Position numbers and translations under genes: made by a program
Notes under the pieces: model-generated
Databases searched by the model: none
Told to the model about the DNA's origin: nothing
What the model saw: the letters and a program-made list of their open reading frames with translations, nothing else
Assembly (NCBI RefSeq): GCF_030053155.1
Contig: NZ_CP125641.1
Span: 186,001-250,000 of the forward strand
Reading direction: 5' to 3'
Origin: Rhizobium sp. BT03
GTDB taxonomy: Bacteria; Pseudomonadota; Alphaproteobacteria; Rhizobiales; Rhizobiaceae
Length of the DNA: 64,000 nucleotides
In this document: positions 8,337-18,309 of the stretch, piece after piece
Layout of the letters: each line of letters starts with the position of its first letter
Position numbering within the stretch: position 1 is the first letter of the stretch

Positions 8337-11300
8337 AGTCCTTCAACCTTTCCGACTGGGCGCTCGAACACCGTTCGCTCGTCTGGTACTTCATGATCGT
8401 CTTCATTCTCGCAGGCGCCTTCTCCTATTTGAACCTCGGCCGCGAGGAAGACCCGAACTTCACGATCAAGACGATGGTGATCACCGCGCAGTGGCCCGGC
8501 GCTTCGGCCGATGAGGTGACGCGGCAGGTGACCGACCGGATCGAGAAGAAGCTCCAGGAACTGGAATCGCTCGATTATACCAAGAGCGAGACCGTGGCCG
8601 GCCAGACGACCGTCTTCGTCGAGCTGCTGCCGACCACCAAGGCAAGGGATGTCGCACCGACCTGGCTGCGCATCCGCAACATGATCGCCGATATCAAGGG
8701 TGATTTTCCGACCGGTGTGGTCGGTCCCTTCTATAACGATCGCTTCGGCGACGTGTTCGGAAACATCTACGCCTTCACGAGCGACGGCCTGACCCAGCGC
8801 CAACTCCGCGATCTCGTGGAAGACGCCCGTTCGGAGGTTCTGACCGTGCCCAATGTCGGCAAGGTCGACGTGGTCGGCGCGCAGGACGAGGCGATCTATC
8901 TCGAATTCTCCACCCGCCAGATCGCAGCCCTCGGCATCGACCAGCAATCGGTCATCCAGACCCTGCAGGCGCAGAATGCCGTGACGCAGTCCGGCTTCGT
9001 CGATGCCGGGCCGGAGCGCATCGCCTTGCGGGTCAGCGGACAGTTCACCTCCGAGGAAAGTCTGCGGTCGATCAACCTTCGCATCAACGACCGTTTCTTC
9101 CCGCTGACCGATGTCGCCACGATCAAGCGCGGTTATGTCGATCCGCCGTCGGCGCTGTTCCGGTTCAACGGCCAGCCGGCGATCGGGCTTGCGATCGGCA
9201 TGAAGCAGGGCGCCAATCTGCTGCAGTTCGGCGAGGGGCTCGATGCGCAGATGAAACGCGTCGTCGCCGATCTTCCTGTCGGTGTGGATGTCCACCGCGT
9301 TTCCGACCAGCCGCAGGTCGTCGATGAAGCGGTTTCGGGCTTTACGCGCGCGCTCTTCGAAGCGATCGTCATCGTGCTCGTCATCAGCTTCATCAGTCTC
9401 GGCCTTCGCGCCGGCATGGTGGTGGCGATCTCCATACCGCTCGTGCTGGCGATCACCTTCGTGGTGATGGAATATTCCGGCATCTCGCTGCAGCGCATCT
9501 CGCTCGGCGCGCTCATCATCGCGCTCGGGCTGCTCGTCGACGACGCCATGATCGCCGTCGAAATGATGGTGGCCCGCCTGGAGGCGGGGGACGATCTGAG
9601 GAAAGCTGCGACCTACGTCTATACCTCGACCGCCTTTCCGATGCTGACGGGAACGCTGGTCACCGTTGCCGGCTTCATTCCCGTCGGTCTCAACAACAGC
9701 GCCGCCGGCGAATTCACTTTCACGCTTTTCGTGGTCATCGCGGTTTCGCTGGTCGTTTCCTGGGTCGTGGCGGTGCTGTTCACGCCGCTTCTCGGCGTCA
9801 CCATCCTGCCGAAGACGATGAAATCGCATCACGAAAAGAAGGGCCGCTTTGCTGCCGTCTTCTCCTGGCTTCTGGGGCTGGCGATGCGCTGGCGCTGGAT
9901 CACCATCATCCTGACGGTCGGCGTCTTCGGCCTCTCGATCGGCGGCATGGGGCTGGTGCAGCAGCAGTTCTTCCCCAATTCCGACAGGCCCGAGCTGATC
10001 ATCGACTGGAACCTGCCGCACAACAGTTCGATTGCCGAGACCAACAGGCAGATGGCCAGGTTCGAAAAGGAGATGCTGGCCGACAACAAGGACATCGATC
10101 ACTGGACGACCTATGTCGGCCAGGGCGCCCCGCGCTTTATCCTCTCCTTCGACGTGCAGACACCCGACGTTTCGTTCGGACAGACGGTGATCGTCACCAA
10201 AGGCCTCGACGTGCGCGACAAGGTGCGGGCCGAATTGCAGGATTATCTGACGAAAACCTTCCCCGGCACCGACGCTTTCGTCAAGCTTCTCGATATCGGC
10301 CCGCCGGTGGGCAAACCGGTCCAGTACCGCATCAGCGGCCCCGATATTCAGAAGGTCCGGGATGTCTCCCAGCAATTTGCAGGCGTCGTCGGCACGCATC
10401 CGTTGCTGTCGAACATGGTGCTGGACTGGAACGAACCCTCGCGTGTGGTCAAGGTTGATGTGCTACAGGACAAGGCGCGTCAGCTCGGCGTCTCCTCGGA
10501 GGATATCGCCACCGCTCTCAACGGCATCGTCGAAGGCTCCACCGCCACGCAGATCCGCGACGACATCTATCTGGTCAACGTCATAGGGCGAGCGAGGGCT
10601 TCGGAGCGCGACTCCATCCAAACGCTTGAGAACCTGCAACTCTCGACCTCCAACGGCAAGGTCGTGCCGCTCTCGGCGGTGGCGAACTTCCGTTACGAGC
10701 TCGAGCAGCCGACGATCTGGCGTCGCGACCGGCAGCCGACCATCACGCTCAAGGCGGCCGTCATCGGCTCGACGCAGCCGGCCACGATCGTCGAACAGCT
10801 CAAGCCGAAGGTCGAGGAATTCCAGAAGACCCTGCCCGTGGGATACAAGGTGGAAGTGGGCGGCGCGGTCGAATCGAGCGCCGAGGCCCAGGGGCCGATC
10901 GCGGCGGTGGCTCCGCTGATGCTGTTCATCATGGCGACGATCCTGATGATCCAGCTGCAGAGCTTCAGCCGCCTCTTCCTGGTCTTCGCGGTGGCGCCGA
11001 CGGCGCTGATCGGCGTGGTCGCGGCGCTCCTGCTGAGCAACGCGCCGATGGGCTTCGTGGCGATCCTCGGCGTGCTGGCGCTGATCGGCATCCTCATCCG
11101 CAACTCGGTCATCCTGGTCGTGCAGATCGAGCATCTGCGCGCCGAAGGTGTCGCGGCCTGGCAGGCGGTCATCGAGGCGACCGAGCACCGTATGCGGCCG
11201 ATCATGCTGACGGCCGCGGCTGCCACCCTCGCGCTGATCCCGATCTCGCGCGAGATCTTCTGGGGGCCGATGGCCTACGCCATGATGGGCGGCATCGTTG

Positions 11301-11404
11301 TGGGAACCGCGCTCACCCTGCTGTTCCTGCCGGCGCTGTACGTCGCCTGGTTCAGGATCCCGAGGGATGAAGGCGTCAAGGCCGACGTCGCGGCGGAAGC
11401 GTGA
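8333..11404 (+). CDS. RND-family inner-membrane efflux pump
   Basis: This is a proton-driven exporter of the HAE1/AcrB class at 1023 residues, the expected size, with two repeats of TM1 plus a large periplasmic loop plus TM2-6. The proton-relay aspartates are present in LGLLVDDAMIAVEM at residues 403 and 404. The N-terminus is typical of the group, with NLGREEDPNFTIKTMVI and the WPGASADEV motif. It is translated from a GTG that overlaps the second adaptor's stop. No outer-membrane channel (TolC/OprM type) follows, so the pump must use one encoded elsewhere. Regulation is presumably by the divergent TetR protein. The substrate is unknown; drugs, plant phenolics or detergents are usual. Confidence 0.95.
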   Translation: MKSFNLSDWALEHRSLVWYFMIVFILAGAFSYLNLGREEDPNFTIKTMVITAQWPGASADEVTRQVTDRIEKKLQELESLDYTKSETVAGQTTVFVELLPTTKARDVAPTWLRIRNMIADIKGDFPTGVVGPFYNDRFGDVFGNIYAFTSDGLTQRQLRDLVEDARSEVLTVPNVGKVDVVGAQDEAIYLEFSTRQIAALGIDQQSVIQTLQAQNAVTQSGFVDAGPERIALRVSGQFTSEESLRSINLRINDRFFPLTDVATIKRGYVDPPSALFRFNGQPAIGLAIGMKQGANLLQFGEGLDAQMKRVVADLPVGVDVHRVSDQPQVVDEAVSGFTRALFEAIVIVLVISFISLGLRAGMVVAISIPLVLAITFVVMEYSGISLQRISLGALIIALGLLVDDAMIAVEMMVARLEAGDDLRKAATYVYTSTAFPMLTGTLVTVAGFIPVGLNNSAAGEFTFTLFVVIAVSLVVSWVVAVLFTPLLGVTILPKTMKSHHEKKGRFAAVFSWLLGLAMRWRWITIILTVGVFGLSIGGMGLVQQQFFPNSDRPELIIDWNLPHNSSIAETNRQMARFEKEMLADNKDIDHWTTYVGQGAPRFILSFDVQTPDVSFGQTVIVTKGLDVRDKVRAELQDYLTKTFPGTDAFVKLLDIGPPVGKPVQYRISGPDIQKVRDVSQQFAGVVGTHPLLSNMVLDWNEPSRVVKVDVLQDKARQLGVSSEDIATALNGIVEGSTATQIRDDIYLVNVIGRARASERDSIQTLENLQLSTSNGKVVPLSAVANFRYELEQPTIWRRDRQPTITLKAAVIGSTQPATIVEQLKPKVEEFQKTLPVGYKVEVGGAVESSAEAQGPIAAVAPLMLFIMATILMIQLQSFSRLFLVFAVAPTALIGVVAALLLSNAPMGFVAILGVLALIGILIRNSVILVVQIEHLRAEGVAAWQAVIEATEHRMRPIMLTAAAATLALIPISREIFWGPMAYAMMGGIVVGTALTLLFLPALYVAWFRIPRDEGVKADVAAEA

Positions 11405-11476
11405 GGACGAACTCCATCAGCCATCGCAGCGGTCGAAGCGGCCGCTGCGCGCCTTGACCTGCGAGGGGATCGTTCG

Positions 11477-12628
11477 ATGCAGCAACGACGTTTAAACGGG
11501 CTTGCGAAAATAGCTTCGGCCATGCTGATCGCGGTCGGCCTGGCGACACTGACGGGCTGCGTCTCGAGACCGTCGCCCGATGTCTTGAAGCCGGTCCATC
11601 TGCAGGCTCGTGCCGATGAAGCCGTTTCGAACCGGGTGAGCGTGCTGGCTGCGACGAACAGGACCCCCGATACCGTGCGGGGCGGCTTCGGGAGCGCATG
11701 GGCCGACAGCCTCACCTATGAGCAATATGCGTTTTCGGTGCCTCCGGGCAGGAAGGGCATCACGATCGCATACCCCACCTCTAGGCCGGATCCCGAACGG
11801 CAATTTGCCGTCATCGGCCGCAAGCAGCTTGCGAGGGATGCCTTCGTAGAGGAGGCGCTTCGGTCGGTTCAGCTGGACGGCACCATCGGCATCTTCGTGC
11901 ATGGCTATAACTATAGTTATCAGGAGGCGCTCTATCGCACGGCGCAGATCGCCGCGGATGCGAAACTACCGGGCGCTCCGATCCTGTTTTCCTGGCCTTC
12001 GGCTGCAGCCGTCGCCGGCTATGTCGCCGACCGCGATGCGGCGCTCGCCTCGCGCAGCGCGCTCGATTCCCTCGTCACATCGCTTTCGGGCTCCGGCAAG
12101 GTCAAACGCATCATCCTGTTCGGACACAGCATGGGCGGGTTCCTGGTCATGGAAACGGTCCGCGAGCTCAAGCTGCAGCATCGCGACGATGTCGTCGGCA
12201 AGCTGGCGGTGGTGCTCGCCGCTCCCGATATCGACGTCGATGTCTTCCGGTCTCAGCTGAAGGATATCGGGCCAATGCCGATCCCCATCTCTCTCCTTGT
12301 CTCGAAGGACGACCGGGCGCTCGTGGCCTCGAGCTTCATCGCCGGGGAGCGGCCGCGCGTCGGGCGTCTCGATATAAATGATCCCGTCATCGAGGAGGCT
12401 GCCGTGAAGGAAAGGCTCAGGGTCATCGACATCACGTCGATCCAGGCGTCGGACGGGCTGGGGCATGATCGTTATGCATCGCTCGCCAAGTTCGGTGCGC
12501 AGCTCGCCTCCTTCGAAAACGGCAAGCGTTCATCCGCCGGCGACGTCGGCGCCTATGTCTTCGATGCGGCCGGCGCCGCAGTCGCAAGCCCGTTTCGCCT
12601 GGCCGGGCGTGTCGTCGGCGCGCACTGA
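11477..12628 (+). CDS. Alpha/beta hydrolase lipoprotein (DUF900-type)
   Basis: The 383-residue protein starts at an ATG preceded by GAGGGG and carries a signal peptide ending in the lipobox LTGC (cysteine at residue 28), so it is predicted to be membrane-anchored in the periplasm. The hydrolase core shows the oxyanion-side strand IGIFVHGYNYSYQEA and the nucleophile elbow GHSMGG with serine at residue 218; aspartate and histidine candidates lie in the later half (SKDDRAL; GLGHDRY). This is the DUF900 esterase-like group. The substrate is unknown. It follows the RND pump by 72 bases on the same strand, so read-through is possible, but a functional link is not shown. Confidence 0.85.
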   Translation: MQQRRLNGLAKIASAMLIAVGLATLTGCVSRPSPDVLKPVHLQARADEAVSNRVSVLAATNRTPDTVRGGFGSAWADSLTYEQYAFSVPPGRKGITIAYPTSRPDPERQFAVIGRKQLARDAFVEEALRSVQLDGTIGIFVHGYNYSYQEALYRTAQIAADAKLPGAPILFSWPSAAAVAGYVADRDAALASRSALDSLVTSLSGSGKVKRIILFGHSMGGFLVMETVRELKLQHRDDVVGKLAVVLAAPDIDVDVFRSQLKDIGPMPIPISLLVSKDDRALVASSFIAGERPRVGRLDINDPVIEEAAVKERLRVIDITSIQASDGLGHDRYASLAKFGAQLASFENGKRSSAGDVGAYVFDAAGAAVASPFRLAGRVVGAH

Positions 12629-12673
12629 TCAGCCCGGGCGCGCTCAGGAGGATCTGTACAGCGCAGCCACCGA

Positions 12674-12687
12674 CATTGTGTACAATG
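12674..12687. promoter_or_regulatory. Palindrome upstream of the NCS1 permease
   Basis: CATTGTGTACAATG has perfect 6-bp arms around GT, in a short AT-rich stretch about 85 bases before the permease ATG. Its form resembles operators of GntR-type regulators. No such regulator is adjacent. Confidence 0.4.
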
Positions 12688-12772
12688 TGACTATTAAATT
12701 GTCAGATGCCTAAATGAAGCGCAGACTTCCGTCCGTGGCCGAGTCGGCCACTGGGGATATGGGAGGGCATTC

Positions 12773-14227
12773 ATGAGCATACGAAATCCGTCTCCCTCGT
12801 TATATAACGAGGACCTTGCACCCGCCGAGGAGCGCAAATGGGGTGCGTTCAGTATCTTTAACGTCTGGACATCCGATGTTCACAGTCTGTGGGGCTACTA
12901 TCTGGCGGCGAGCCTGTTCCTGCTGTGCGGCAGCTTCGTGAATTTCGTCATCGCCATCGGCATCGGCTCGCTGGTCATCTTTCTTCTGATGAGCCTGGTC
13001 GGCAATGCGGGCGTGCGCACCGGCGTGCCCTTTCCGGTTCTGGCCCGCGCCTCCTTCGGCACGTTCGGCGCCAACGTTCCCGCCCTGGTCCGGGCAGTGG
13101 TCGCCTGCTTCTGGTACGGCGCGCAGACCGCCGCAGCATCCGGTGCCATCGTCGCCTTGCTGATCAGGAACGAGAGCCTGCTCGCCTTCCATCAGAACAG
13201 CCACTTGCTCGGCCACTCGACCCTCGAACTCATCTGCTACGTCATCGTCTGGGCGCTGCAGCTGCTGATCATCCAGCGGGGAATGGAAACGGTTCGCAAG
13301 TTCCAGGATTGGGCCGGCCCCGCCGTCTGGATCATGATGCTGATCCTGGCCGTCTATCTGGTCGTCAAATCCGGGACCTTCTCCTTCGGTTCGGAAATCC
13401 CGCGCGACGTGCTGATCGAGAAGACCAAGGATGCCGGTGTGCCGGGCGAGCCCGGCTCGATCGCAGCACTTGCCGCGGTGGCTGCCACCTGGATCACCTA
13501 TTTCGCAGCGCTTTACCTGAACTTCTGCGATTTCTCGCGTTACGCAACGAGCGAAAAGGCGCTGCGCAAGGGGAACCTCTGGGGGCTGCCGATCAACCTC
13601 CTGGCGTTCTGCCTCGTCGCAGGCGTCACGACCACGGCTGCCTTCACCGTATATGGCGAGGTCCTGCTGCATCCTGAGATGATATCGGCGAAATTCGACA
13701 GCTGGTTCCTGGCGCTGCTCGCGGCACTGACATTCGCGATCGCAACGCTCGGCATCAACGTCGTGGCGAATTTCGTTTCGCCGGCCTTCGATTTCGCCAA
13801 TGTCTTCCCGCGCCAGATCAACTTCAAACGCGGCGGATACATCGCCGCATTGATCGCGCTGGTGCTTTATCCGTTTGCTCCCTGGGAGACGGGTGCGGCG
13901 CATTTCGTCAACTTCATCGGGTCGACGATGGGGCCGATCTTCGGCATCATGATGGTGGACTACTATCTTATCCGGAAGAGCCAGCTGAACGTCGAGGCGC
14001 TCTATCACGAGAATGGCGAGTTCCGCTTCCAGAACGGATGGCACGGCAATGCCTTCATCGCATTCGCGGTCGGCGCGCTGTTTTCCTCGATCTTGCCGAC
14101 CTTCACCAGCATCCTGCCGGATTGGTGGGGCACCTATGGCTGGTTCTTCGGCGTCGGAATCGGCGGGGCGATCTATTTCGTGCTGAGAATGGGCGCGCGG
14201 CGCAACCCGGCCTTCGCGGCTCGATAA
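12773..14227 (+). CDS. NCS1-family nucleobase/cation symporter
   Basis: This is a 484-residue integral membrane protein with about 12 hydrophobic segments. It has the NCS1 hallmarks: an N-terminal NEDLAPAEERKWGAFSIFNV segment, a glycine- and proline-rich second region (GVPFPVLARASFG), and WITYFAALYLNFCDFSRY in the middle. Family members import cytosine, uracil, allantoin, hydantoins or thiamine with a cation. The substrate cannot be fixed from sequence, and there is no catabolic gene beside it. GGGAGGG sits at a good distance before the ATG. A strong hairpin follows the stop. Confidence 0.92.
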   Translation: MSIRNPSPSLYNEDLAPAEERKWGAFSIFNVWTSDVHSLWGYYLAASLFLLCGSFVNFVIAIGIGSLVIFLLMSLVGNAGVRTGVPFPVLARASFGTFGANVPALVRAVVACFWYGAQTAAASGAIVALLIRNESLLAFHQNSHLLGHSTLELICYVIVWALQLLIIQRGMETVRKFQDWAGPAVWIMMLILAVYLVVKSGTFSFGSEIPRDVLIEKTKDAGVPGEPGSIAALAAVAATWITYFAALYLNFCDFSRYATSEKALRKGNLWGLPINLLAFCLVAGVTTTAAFTVYGEVLLHPEMISAKFDSWFLALLAALTFAIATLGINVVANFVSPAFDFANVFPRQINFKRGGYIAALIALVLYPFAPWETGAAHFVNFIGSTMGPIFGIMMVDYYLIRKSQLNVEALYHENGEFRFQNGWHGNAFIAFAVGALFSSILPTFTSILPDWWGTYGWFFGVGIGGAIYFVLRMGARRNPAFAAR

Positions 14228-14234
14228 AATGAGA

Positions 14235-14257
14235 GGCGCCCGGCAATGCCGGGCGCC
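14235..14257. terminator. Bidirectional terminator-like hairpin
   Basis: A perfect 10-bp GC stem (GGCGCCCGGC / GCCGGGCGCC) with a 3-nt loop lies 8 bases after the permease stop. It stands between the permease and the convergent chemoreceptor. On the minus strand it is followed shortly by a TTTT, so it may terminate both transcripts. Confidence 0.7.
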
Positions 14258-14315
14258 TTCCTATCTGGTCTGTCCACGCGGTGGGGGCAGGGGGCCGCCC
14301 GTTCGCATCCGTCTT

Positions 14316-16199
14316 TTAACGGCGTGCGGCAACCGCATGGATGGCGGCACGGGCTGCCGGCTGCGCCATCGTTCTCGCGGTCGAGCGAAGGGCTGACGAC
14401 TGGTTGGACGCCGTATCGTCGAGCCGGAACTGGGCGACAAGCTCGCGAAGCGTCTGGGCTTGCTGGGCGAGTGAATCGGATGCCGCCGTCGACTGTTGCA
14501 CCATGGTCGCGTTCTGCTGCGTGGTCTGGTCCATCCGGTTGACCGCGACGTTGACTTCGCTGAGACCGATCGACTGCTCTTTCGCAGAGGTGGCGATCGA
14601 ATCCATATGGTGATTGATCTGGGTGATGAAGCCGCCGATGGTCTTCAGCGCCTGGCCTGTATCGCGCACCAGCTTGACGCCGCTTTCAACTTCTTTCGAA
14701 GAGTTCTGGATCAGGCCCTTGATTTCCTTGGCAGCGCTTGCCGAGCGCTGGGCGAGTTCGCGCACTTCCTGGGCGACGACGGCGAAGCCCTTGCCGGCCT
14801 CGCCGGCACGTGCGGCTTCCACGCCGGCATTGAGGGCGAGAAGATTGGTCTGGAACGCGATTTCGTCGATGACGCTGATGATGTTGGAAATCTGCTGCGA
14901 CGAGGTCTCGATGCGCTCCATCGCCTCTTCGGCATGGGAAACGACTTCCGCGGAGATGCCGGCGCTGCGATTTGCCTCGGTGGCCACCGTGCGCGTTTCC
15001 TCGGTCCGTTTGCTCGAGTTCGCAACGTTTGCGGTGATCTCTTCCAGTGCTGCCGCCGTCTCTTCGAGCGAGGCCGCCTGCTGCTCCGTGCGCTTCGACA
15101 GATCGCTCGCACCGGAGGAGATCTCCCGCGTACCTTCATCGATCGTGCCGATGCTTTCGGAAATCGCTCGGAGCGTCGCGCTAAGCTGGGTGACGGACTG
15201 GTTGAAGTCGTGGCGCAGCGCCTCGAAGTCGGGCGCGAAGGTCTCGTTGATCTGAAAGGCGAGGTCGCCCGCGGCCAGCCGCTTCAGACCGGCGGCAAGA
15301 CCCGAGGTGGCGATGCGCAGCCGCTCGGAGGCGTCGGCTTCCGCCTGCTTCTGGGCCGCCACGCGATCGGCCTCCGCCCTGTTGCGGTTTTCCTCGGCGT
15401 CCAGTGCCATCCGCTTATTCGTGATCGCGGCGTGGCGGAAGATCTCGACGGCTCCCGCCATCGATCCGATTTCGTCGGCGCGGTCGGCAAACGGGATCTC
15501 CGCATCGGTGTCGCCGTCGGCCAGCCGCCGCATCGCGGCGGTGATGCCGGTAATCGGATTGGCGATACCCGTCAGCACGAAGGCGATGGCGCCGATAACG
15601 AGCAAACCGGCAACACTGATGGCGGCAAGCAGATAGAATTCGATGGAATCGAAGGTTTCCTTGCTAAGGGCGGCAGCCTTGTTGCTGCCGCTGACGTCCA
15701 ATTCGACCAGGGTCGTCGTGGCTTCCTTGAGCTTATCTGAGTAGGTGCGCATCTCGCCGCCCAGATATTTCCCGGCCTCTTCGGTCTTGTTGGCGCGGGA
15801 AAGGGCGAGCAGCTGCGAGCTGCTGGCGATGTAACCGCCGACGCTCTCCTTGATCGTCTTGATCAGTTCGCGCTCGTGGTCGGACGACGCCAGCGAAAGA
15901 TAGGTTTCCACCGATTTGCCGACCGTATCCTCGGCGGCTTTGATGGCCTCTTCACGTGTTTTCTTTTCCGCCTCCGTCTGAGCGATGATGTGATCGCGGT
16001 AAGCGAGGCGCAAATTCGTCATGGCCAGATTGATCGATTGCGAAGCCTGCACGCTCGGTAGCCAATGGGTCGCGATTTCTTCGGTGGAACCGTTCGTGTT
16101 TCGAAGACCGTCGACGGCAAGATAGGCGACGAGACCGAAAAGAAGAGCTATGCCACTGAAAATCAACAGCAAACTCGATTTAATGTTTGGACGACGCAT
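14316..16199 (-). CDS. Methyl-accepting chemotaxis protein
   Basis: This is a complete chemoreceptor of 627 residues. TM1 lies at about residues 8-30 (SSLLLIFSGIALLFGLVAYL), a periplasmic four-helix-bundle sensor follows, TM2 is at about 187-212, then a HAMP domain, a second HAMP-like linker (about 305-350) and the signalling domain with the tip sequence DEIAFQTNLLALNAGVEAAR. There is no C-terminal pentapeptide. GAGGA lies 6 bases before the ATG. It is a close architectural match to the receptor at the start of the window, so the two are probably paralogues with different sensor domains. The ligand is unknown. Confidence 0.96.
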   Translation of the reverse strand: MRRPNIKSSLLLIFSGIALLFGLVAYLAVDGLRNTNGSTEEIATHWLPSVQASQSINLAMTNLRLAYRDHIIAQTEAEKKTREEAIKAAEDTVGKSVETYLSLASSDHERELIKTIKESVGGYIASSSQLLALSRANKTEEAGKYLGGEMRTYSDKLKEATTTLVELDVSGSNKAAALSKETFDSIEFYLLAAISVAGLLVIGAIAFVLTGIANPITGITAAMRRLADGDTDAEIPFADRADEIGSMAGAVEIFRHAAITNKRMALDAEENRNRAEADRVAAQKQAEADASERLRIATSGLAAGLKRLAAGDLAFQINETFAPDFEALRHDFNQSVTQLSATLRAISESIGTIDEGTREISSGASDLSKRTEQQAASLEETAAALEEITANVANSSKRTEETRTVATEANRSAGISAEVVSHAEEAMERIETSSQQISNIISVIDEIAFQTNLLALNAGVEAARAGEAGKGFAVVAQEVRELAQRSASAAKEIKGLIQNSSKEVESGVKLVRDTGQALKTIGGFITQINHHMDSIATSAKEQSIGLSEVNVAVNRMDQTTQQNATMVQQSTAASDSLAQQAQTLRELVAQFRLDDTASNQSSALRSTARTMAQPAARAAIHAVAARR

Positions 16200-16398
16200 T
16201 GAAAGTCCTCAATCGAACGGTCCGGCCTCATACCGGCTTGGCTGGGGACTTTTGTATCGAAAAAAATTTAACGATTTGCTCAATATGTAAAAGGCCGTTT
16301 ACCACCCTTCGGGAAGCCGACGTCGCTTTTGCGCAAAACATATCCCGATGGCGCTGGAAATGTTTATCGATGCGTCAAAGAGATGAGAGGAGCCAGAC

Positions 16399-17109
16399 AT
16401 GATGAAGCGCCTATTTTCGGCCCTTCTTGCATTGATTATTCCGGTGCAAGCAGCCGTCTCGCAAGCCGCCGATGAGGCAGGGGCACGCAAAGCCCGCTCC
16501 ATCGCTCAGCTGCAATCGGAAGGCGTGCCGACGATCGATCATCTGCCGACCGTCGAGCCAGAGAGCCGGAGTACCCGCCGAAATACGAAGGCCGTCGTGC
16601 AGCGCACGATCGCGCTTGCGATCGTTGCCGTCAAAGGCGAGACCGGCGACCACGACATGGGGCAGGCTCTCATCCGGCAGTTCGACGCAGCAAGTTTTTT
16701 CACCCCGAAAGAAAAGGCGTTCATGGACGATCCCGATCCCTCTGATCAGGACCGGACGAACTTCGCCTGGCGTTACGAAGGCGTGCACGTGATGCTGTGG
16801 GCGCTCGGGATTTCGCCGAAGCTCGAACGTCCCGACCATATTTGCGATGTACCGTTCATTGCGAACACGCTCCGCGAACTGGGAACGGACGGGCTGATGC
16901 GCCGCGCCAGGCTGCGCCCGCAGAAAGAGCTGCTCGACGCCGCCGACCTGATCTACCGCTATGATTGGGCGGCCGTGAACGCAAGGCTGAAGGGCGAAGA
17001 GCCACCCGCCGGATTGGACAAGGGCGTGGTCTACGAATGGCACTACGCCCTCAACTGGCTGATCGGCTACATGGATCAGGACTGGGACGATATTTCCACG
17101 GACACGTGA
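16399..17109 (+). CDS. Exported DUF4272 domain protein
   Basis: The 236-residue protein has a clear signal peptide (LFSALLALIIPVQAAVSQA, cleavage near residue 24). The rest follows the DUF4272 pattern: RKARSIAQLQSEGVP at the start, WRYEGVHVMLWALG in the middle, then a conserved CDV and an ALNWLIGY...WDDISTDT end. The function of this family is not known. AGGAG lies 6 bases before the start. DUF4272 proteins are commonly cytoplasmic, so the signal peptide is worth noting. It stands alone. Confidence 0.85.
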   Translation: MMKRLFSALLALIIPVQAAVSQAADEAGARKARSIAQLQSEGVPTIDHLPTVEPESRSTRRNTKAVVQRTIALAIVAVKGETGDHDMGQALIRQFDAASFFTPKEKAFMDDPDPSDQDRTNFAWRYEGVHVMLWALGISPKLERPDHICDVPFIANTLRELGTDGLMRRARLRPQKELLDAADLIYRYDWAAVNARLKGEEPPAGLDKGVVYEWHYALNWLIGYMDQDWDDISTDT

Positions 17110-17232
17110 TATCGGTTGCCGCCTCTCCCCGGGGCGGAGCAAGCCCACTCAGCCTCGCATAGAGGCGGATGCATGTTTTACAAAATAGCATTATGATCGA
17201 CGCGACGCCTGGCCGGCGTTGCTTGCGGAGGC

Positions 17233-18309
17233 GTGATCCGCGCGGGAGCGGGAGGACGGCAGGATTTGGAACGGCTGAAGGATCTGGACAGTGTTTCCCC
17301 GCAGGCCGGCAGCGGCTCTGCCTCGCTGCCGCATGAGCGGCGGGGTGTCGTGGCTGCCGCCGTGTATCAGCATGGGCAGCGCATTCGCGATATCAGGATA
17401 GAAGAGGCCGGCGAATGGCGCAGCCGGGAGAATGCCGTCGTCTGGATCGGTCTGCACGAGCCGGATGAAGTGCTGCTGCATCAGGTCCAGGCCGAGTTCA
17501 ATCTCCATGCCTTGGCGATCGAGGACGCGGCACAACCCCACCAGCGCCCGAAGCTGGAGATTTATGGGGACGCAATGTTCATCGTCGCCCGGACCGCCCA
17601 TATGAAGGATGACGAAATCATCTTCGGCGAAACGCATTTGTTCGTCGGCCGCGGTTACGTCGTCTCGGTTCGTCACGGGGATTCGTCCTCTTATCTGGCG
17701 GTGCGGCAGCGATGCGAGGCGACGCCGGCGGCGCTGGCCCACGGCGAGAATTACATTCTCTATTCCATCCTCGATTTCATCGTCGACAATTACATGCCGG
17801 TCATCGAGGTCGTGCATGAGGAGGTCGAGAAGCTCGAAGATCTGGTGCTGCGCGAACAGCTGGCAAAGGCCGATATCGAGCGGCTTTACCTCCTGCGCCG
17901 CAAGCTTCTGCGGCTGCGCAATGCCGTGGTGCCGCTCGTTGATGTCTGCCGGCGATATGAGCATATCGATCTTCCCGGCATGGATCCGACGCTGCAGTCG
18001 CTGTTTCGCGATGTGACCGATCACGTGCGCCGGGTTCAGGAGGATATCGATGCGCTGCGCGAAGTGCTGGCCTTCGCCTTCGAGGCGAGCGTGATGATCG
18101 GCCAGACCGAGCAGACGGCGATTGCCCGCAAGCTCGCCGCCTGGGCGGCGATCCTCGCCGTCCCCACCGCGATCGCCGGTATCTACGGGATGAATTTCAG
18201 CGATATGCCGGAACTGAAAACCCAGTATGGCTATTTCGTCGTGCTCGGCGTCATCGCCGTGCTGTGTCTCAGTCTGTTCGGCTTCTTCCGCCGGAAAAAG
18301 TGGCTTTAG
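17233..18309 (+). CDS. CorA-family magnesium/divalent cation transporter
   Basis: The protein ends with two transmembrane helices and has the signature YGMNFSDMPEL between them, the selectivity loop of CorA channels; the usual GMN is intact. The N-terminal cytoplasmic part has the alpha/beta funnel and the long stalk helix. The start is uncertain. The GTG at 17233 gives 358 residues, but its GGAGG lies only 1-2 bases away. A TTG at 17266 or a GTG near 17350 are alternatives; the last would begin at the usual conserved VAAAVYQHG region. The gene overlaps the convergent kinase gene by 4 bases. Confidence 0.9.
   Translation: MIRAGAGGRQDLERLKDLDSVSPQAGSGSASLPHERRGVVAAAVYQHGQRIRDIRIEEAGEWRSRENAVVWIGLHEPDEVLLHQVQAEFNLHALAIEDAAQPHQRPKLEIYGDAMFIVARTAHMKDDEIIFGETHLFVGRGYVVSVRHGDSSSYLAVRQRCEATPAALAHGENYILYSILDFIVDNYMPVIEVVHEEVEKLEDLVLREQLAKADIERLYLLRRKLLRLRNAVVPLVDVCRRYEHIDLPGMDPTLQSLFRDVTDHVRRVQEDIDALREVLAFAFEASVMIGQTEQTAIARKLAAWAAILAVPTAIAGIYGMNFSDMPELKTQYGYFVVLGVIAVLCLSLFGFFRRKKWL

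Noticed and set aside
7745..10399. Open frame of 884 codons on the minus strand inside the pump gene
   Set aside because: It lies antisense to the second adaptor and the RND pump, whose protein motifs are clear. Its translation is rich in His, Asp and Arg with no domain, as is usual for high-GC antisense frames.
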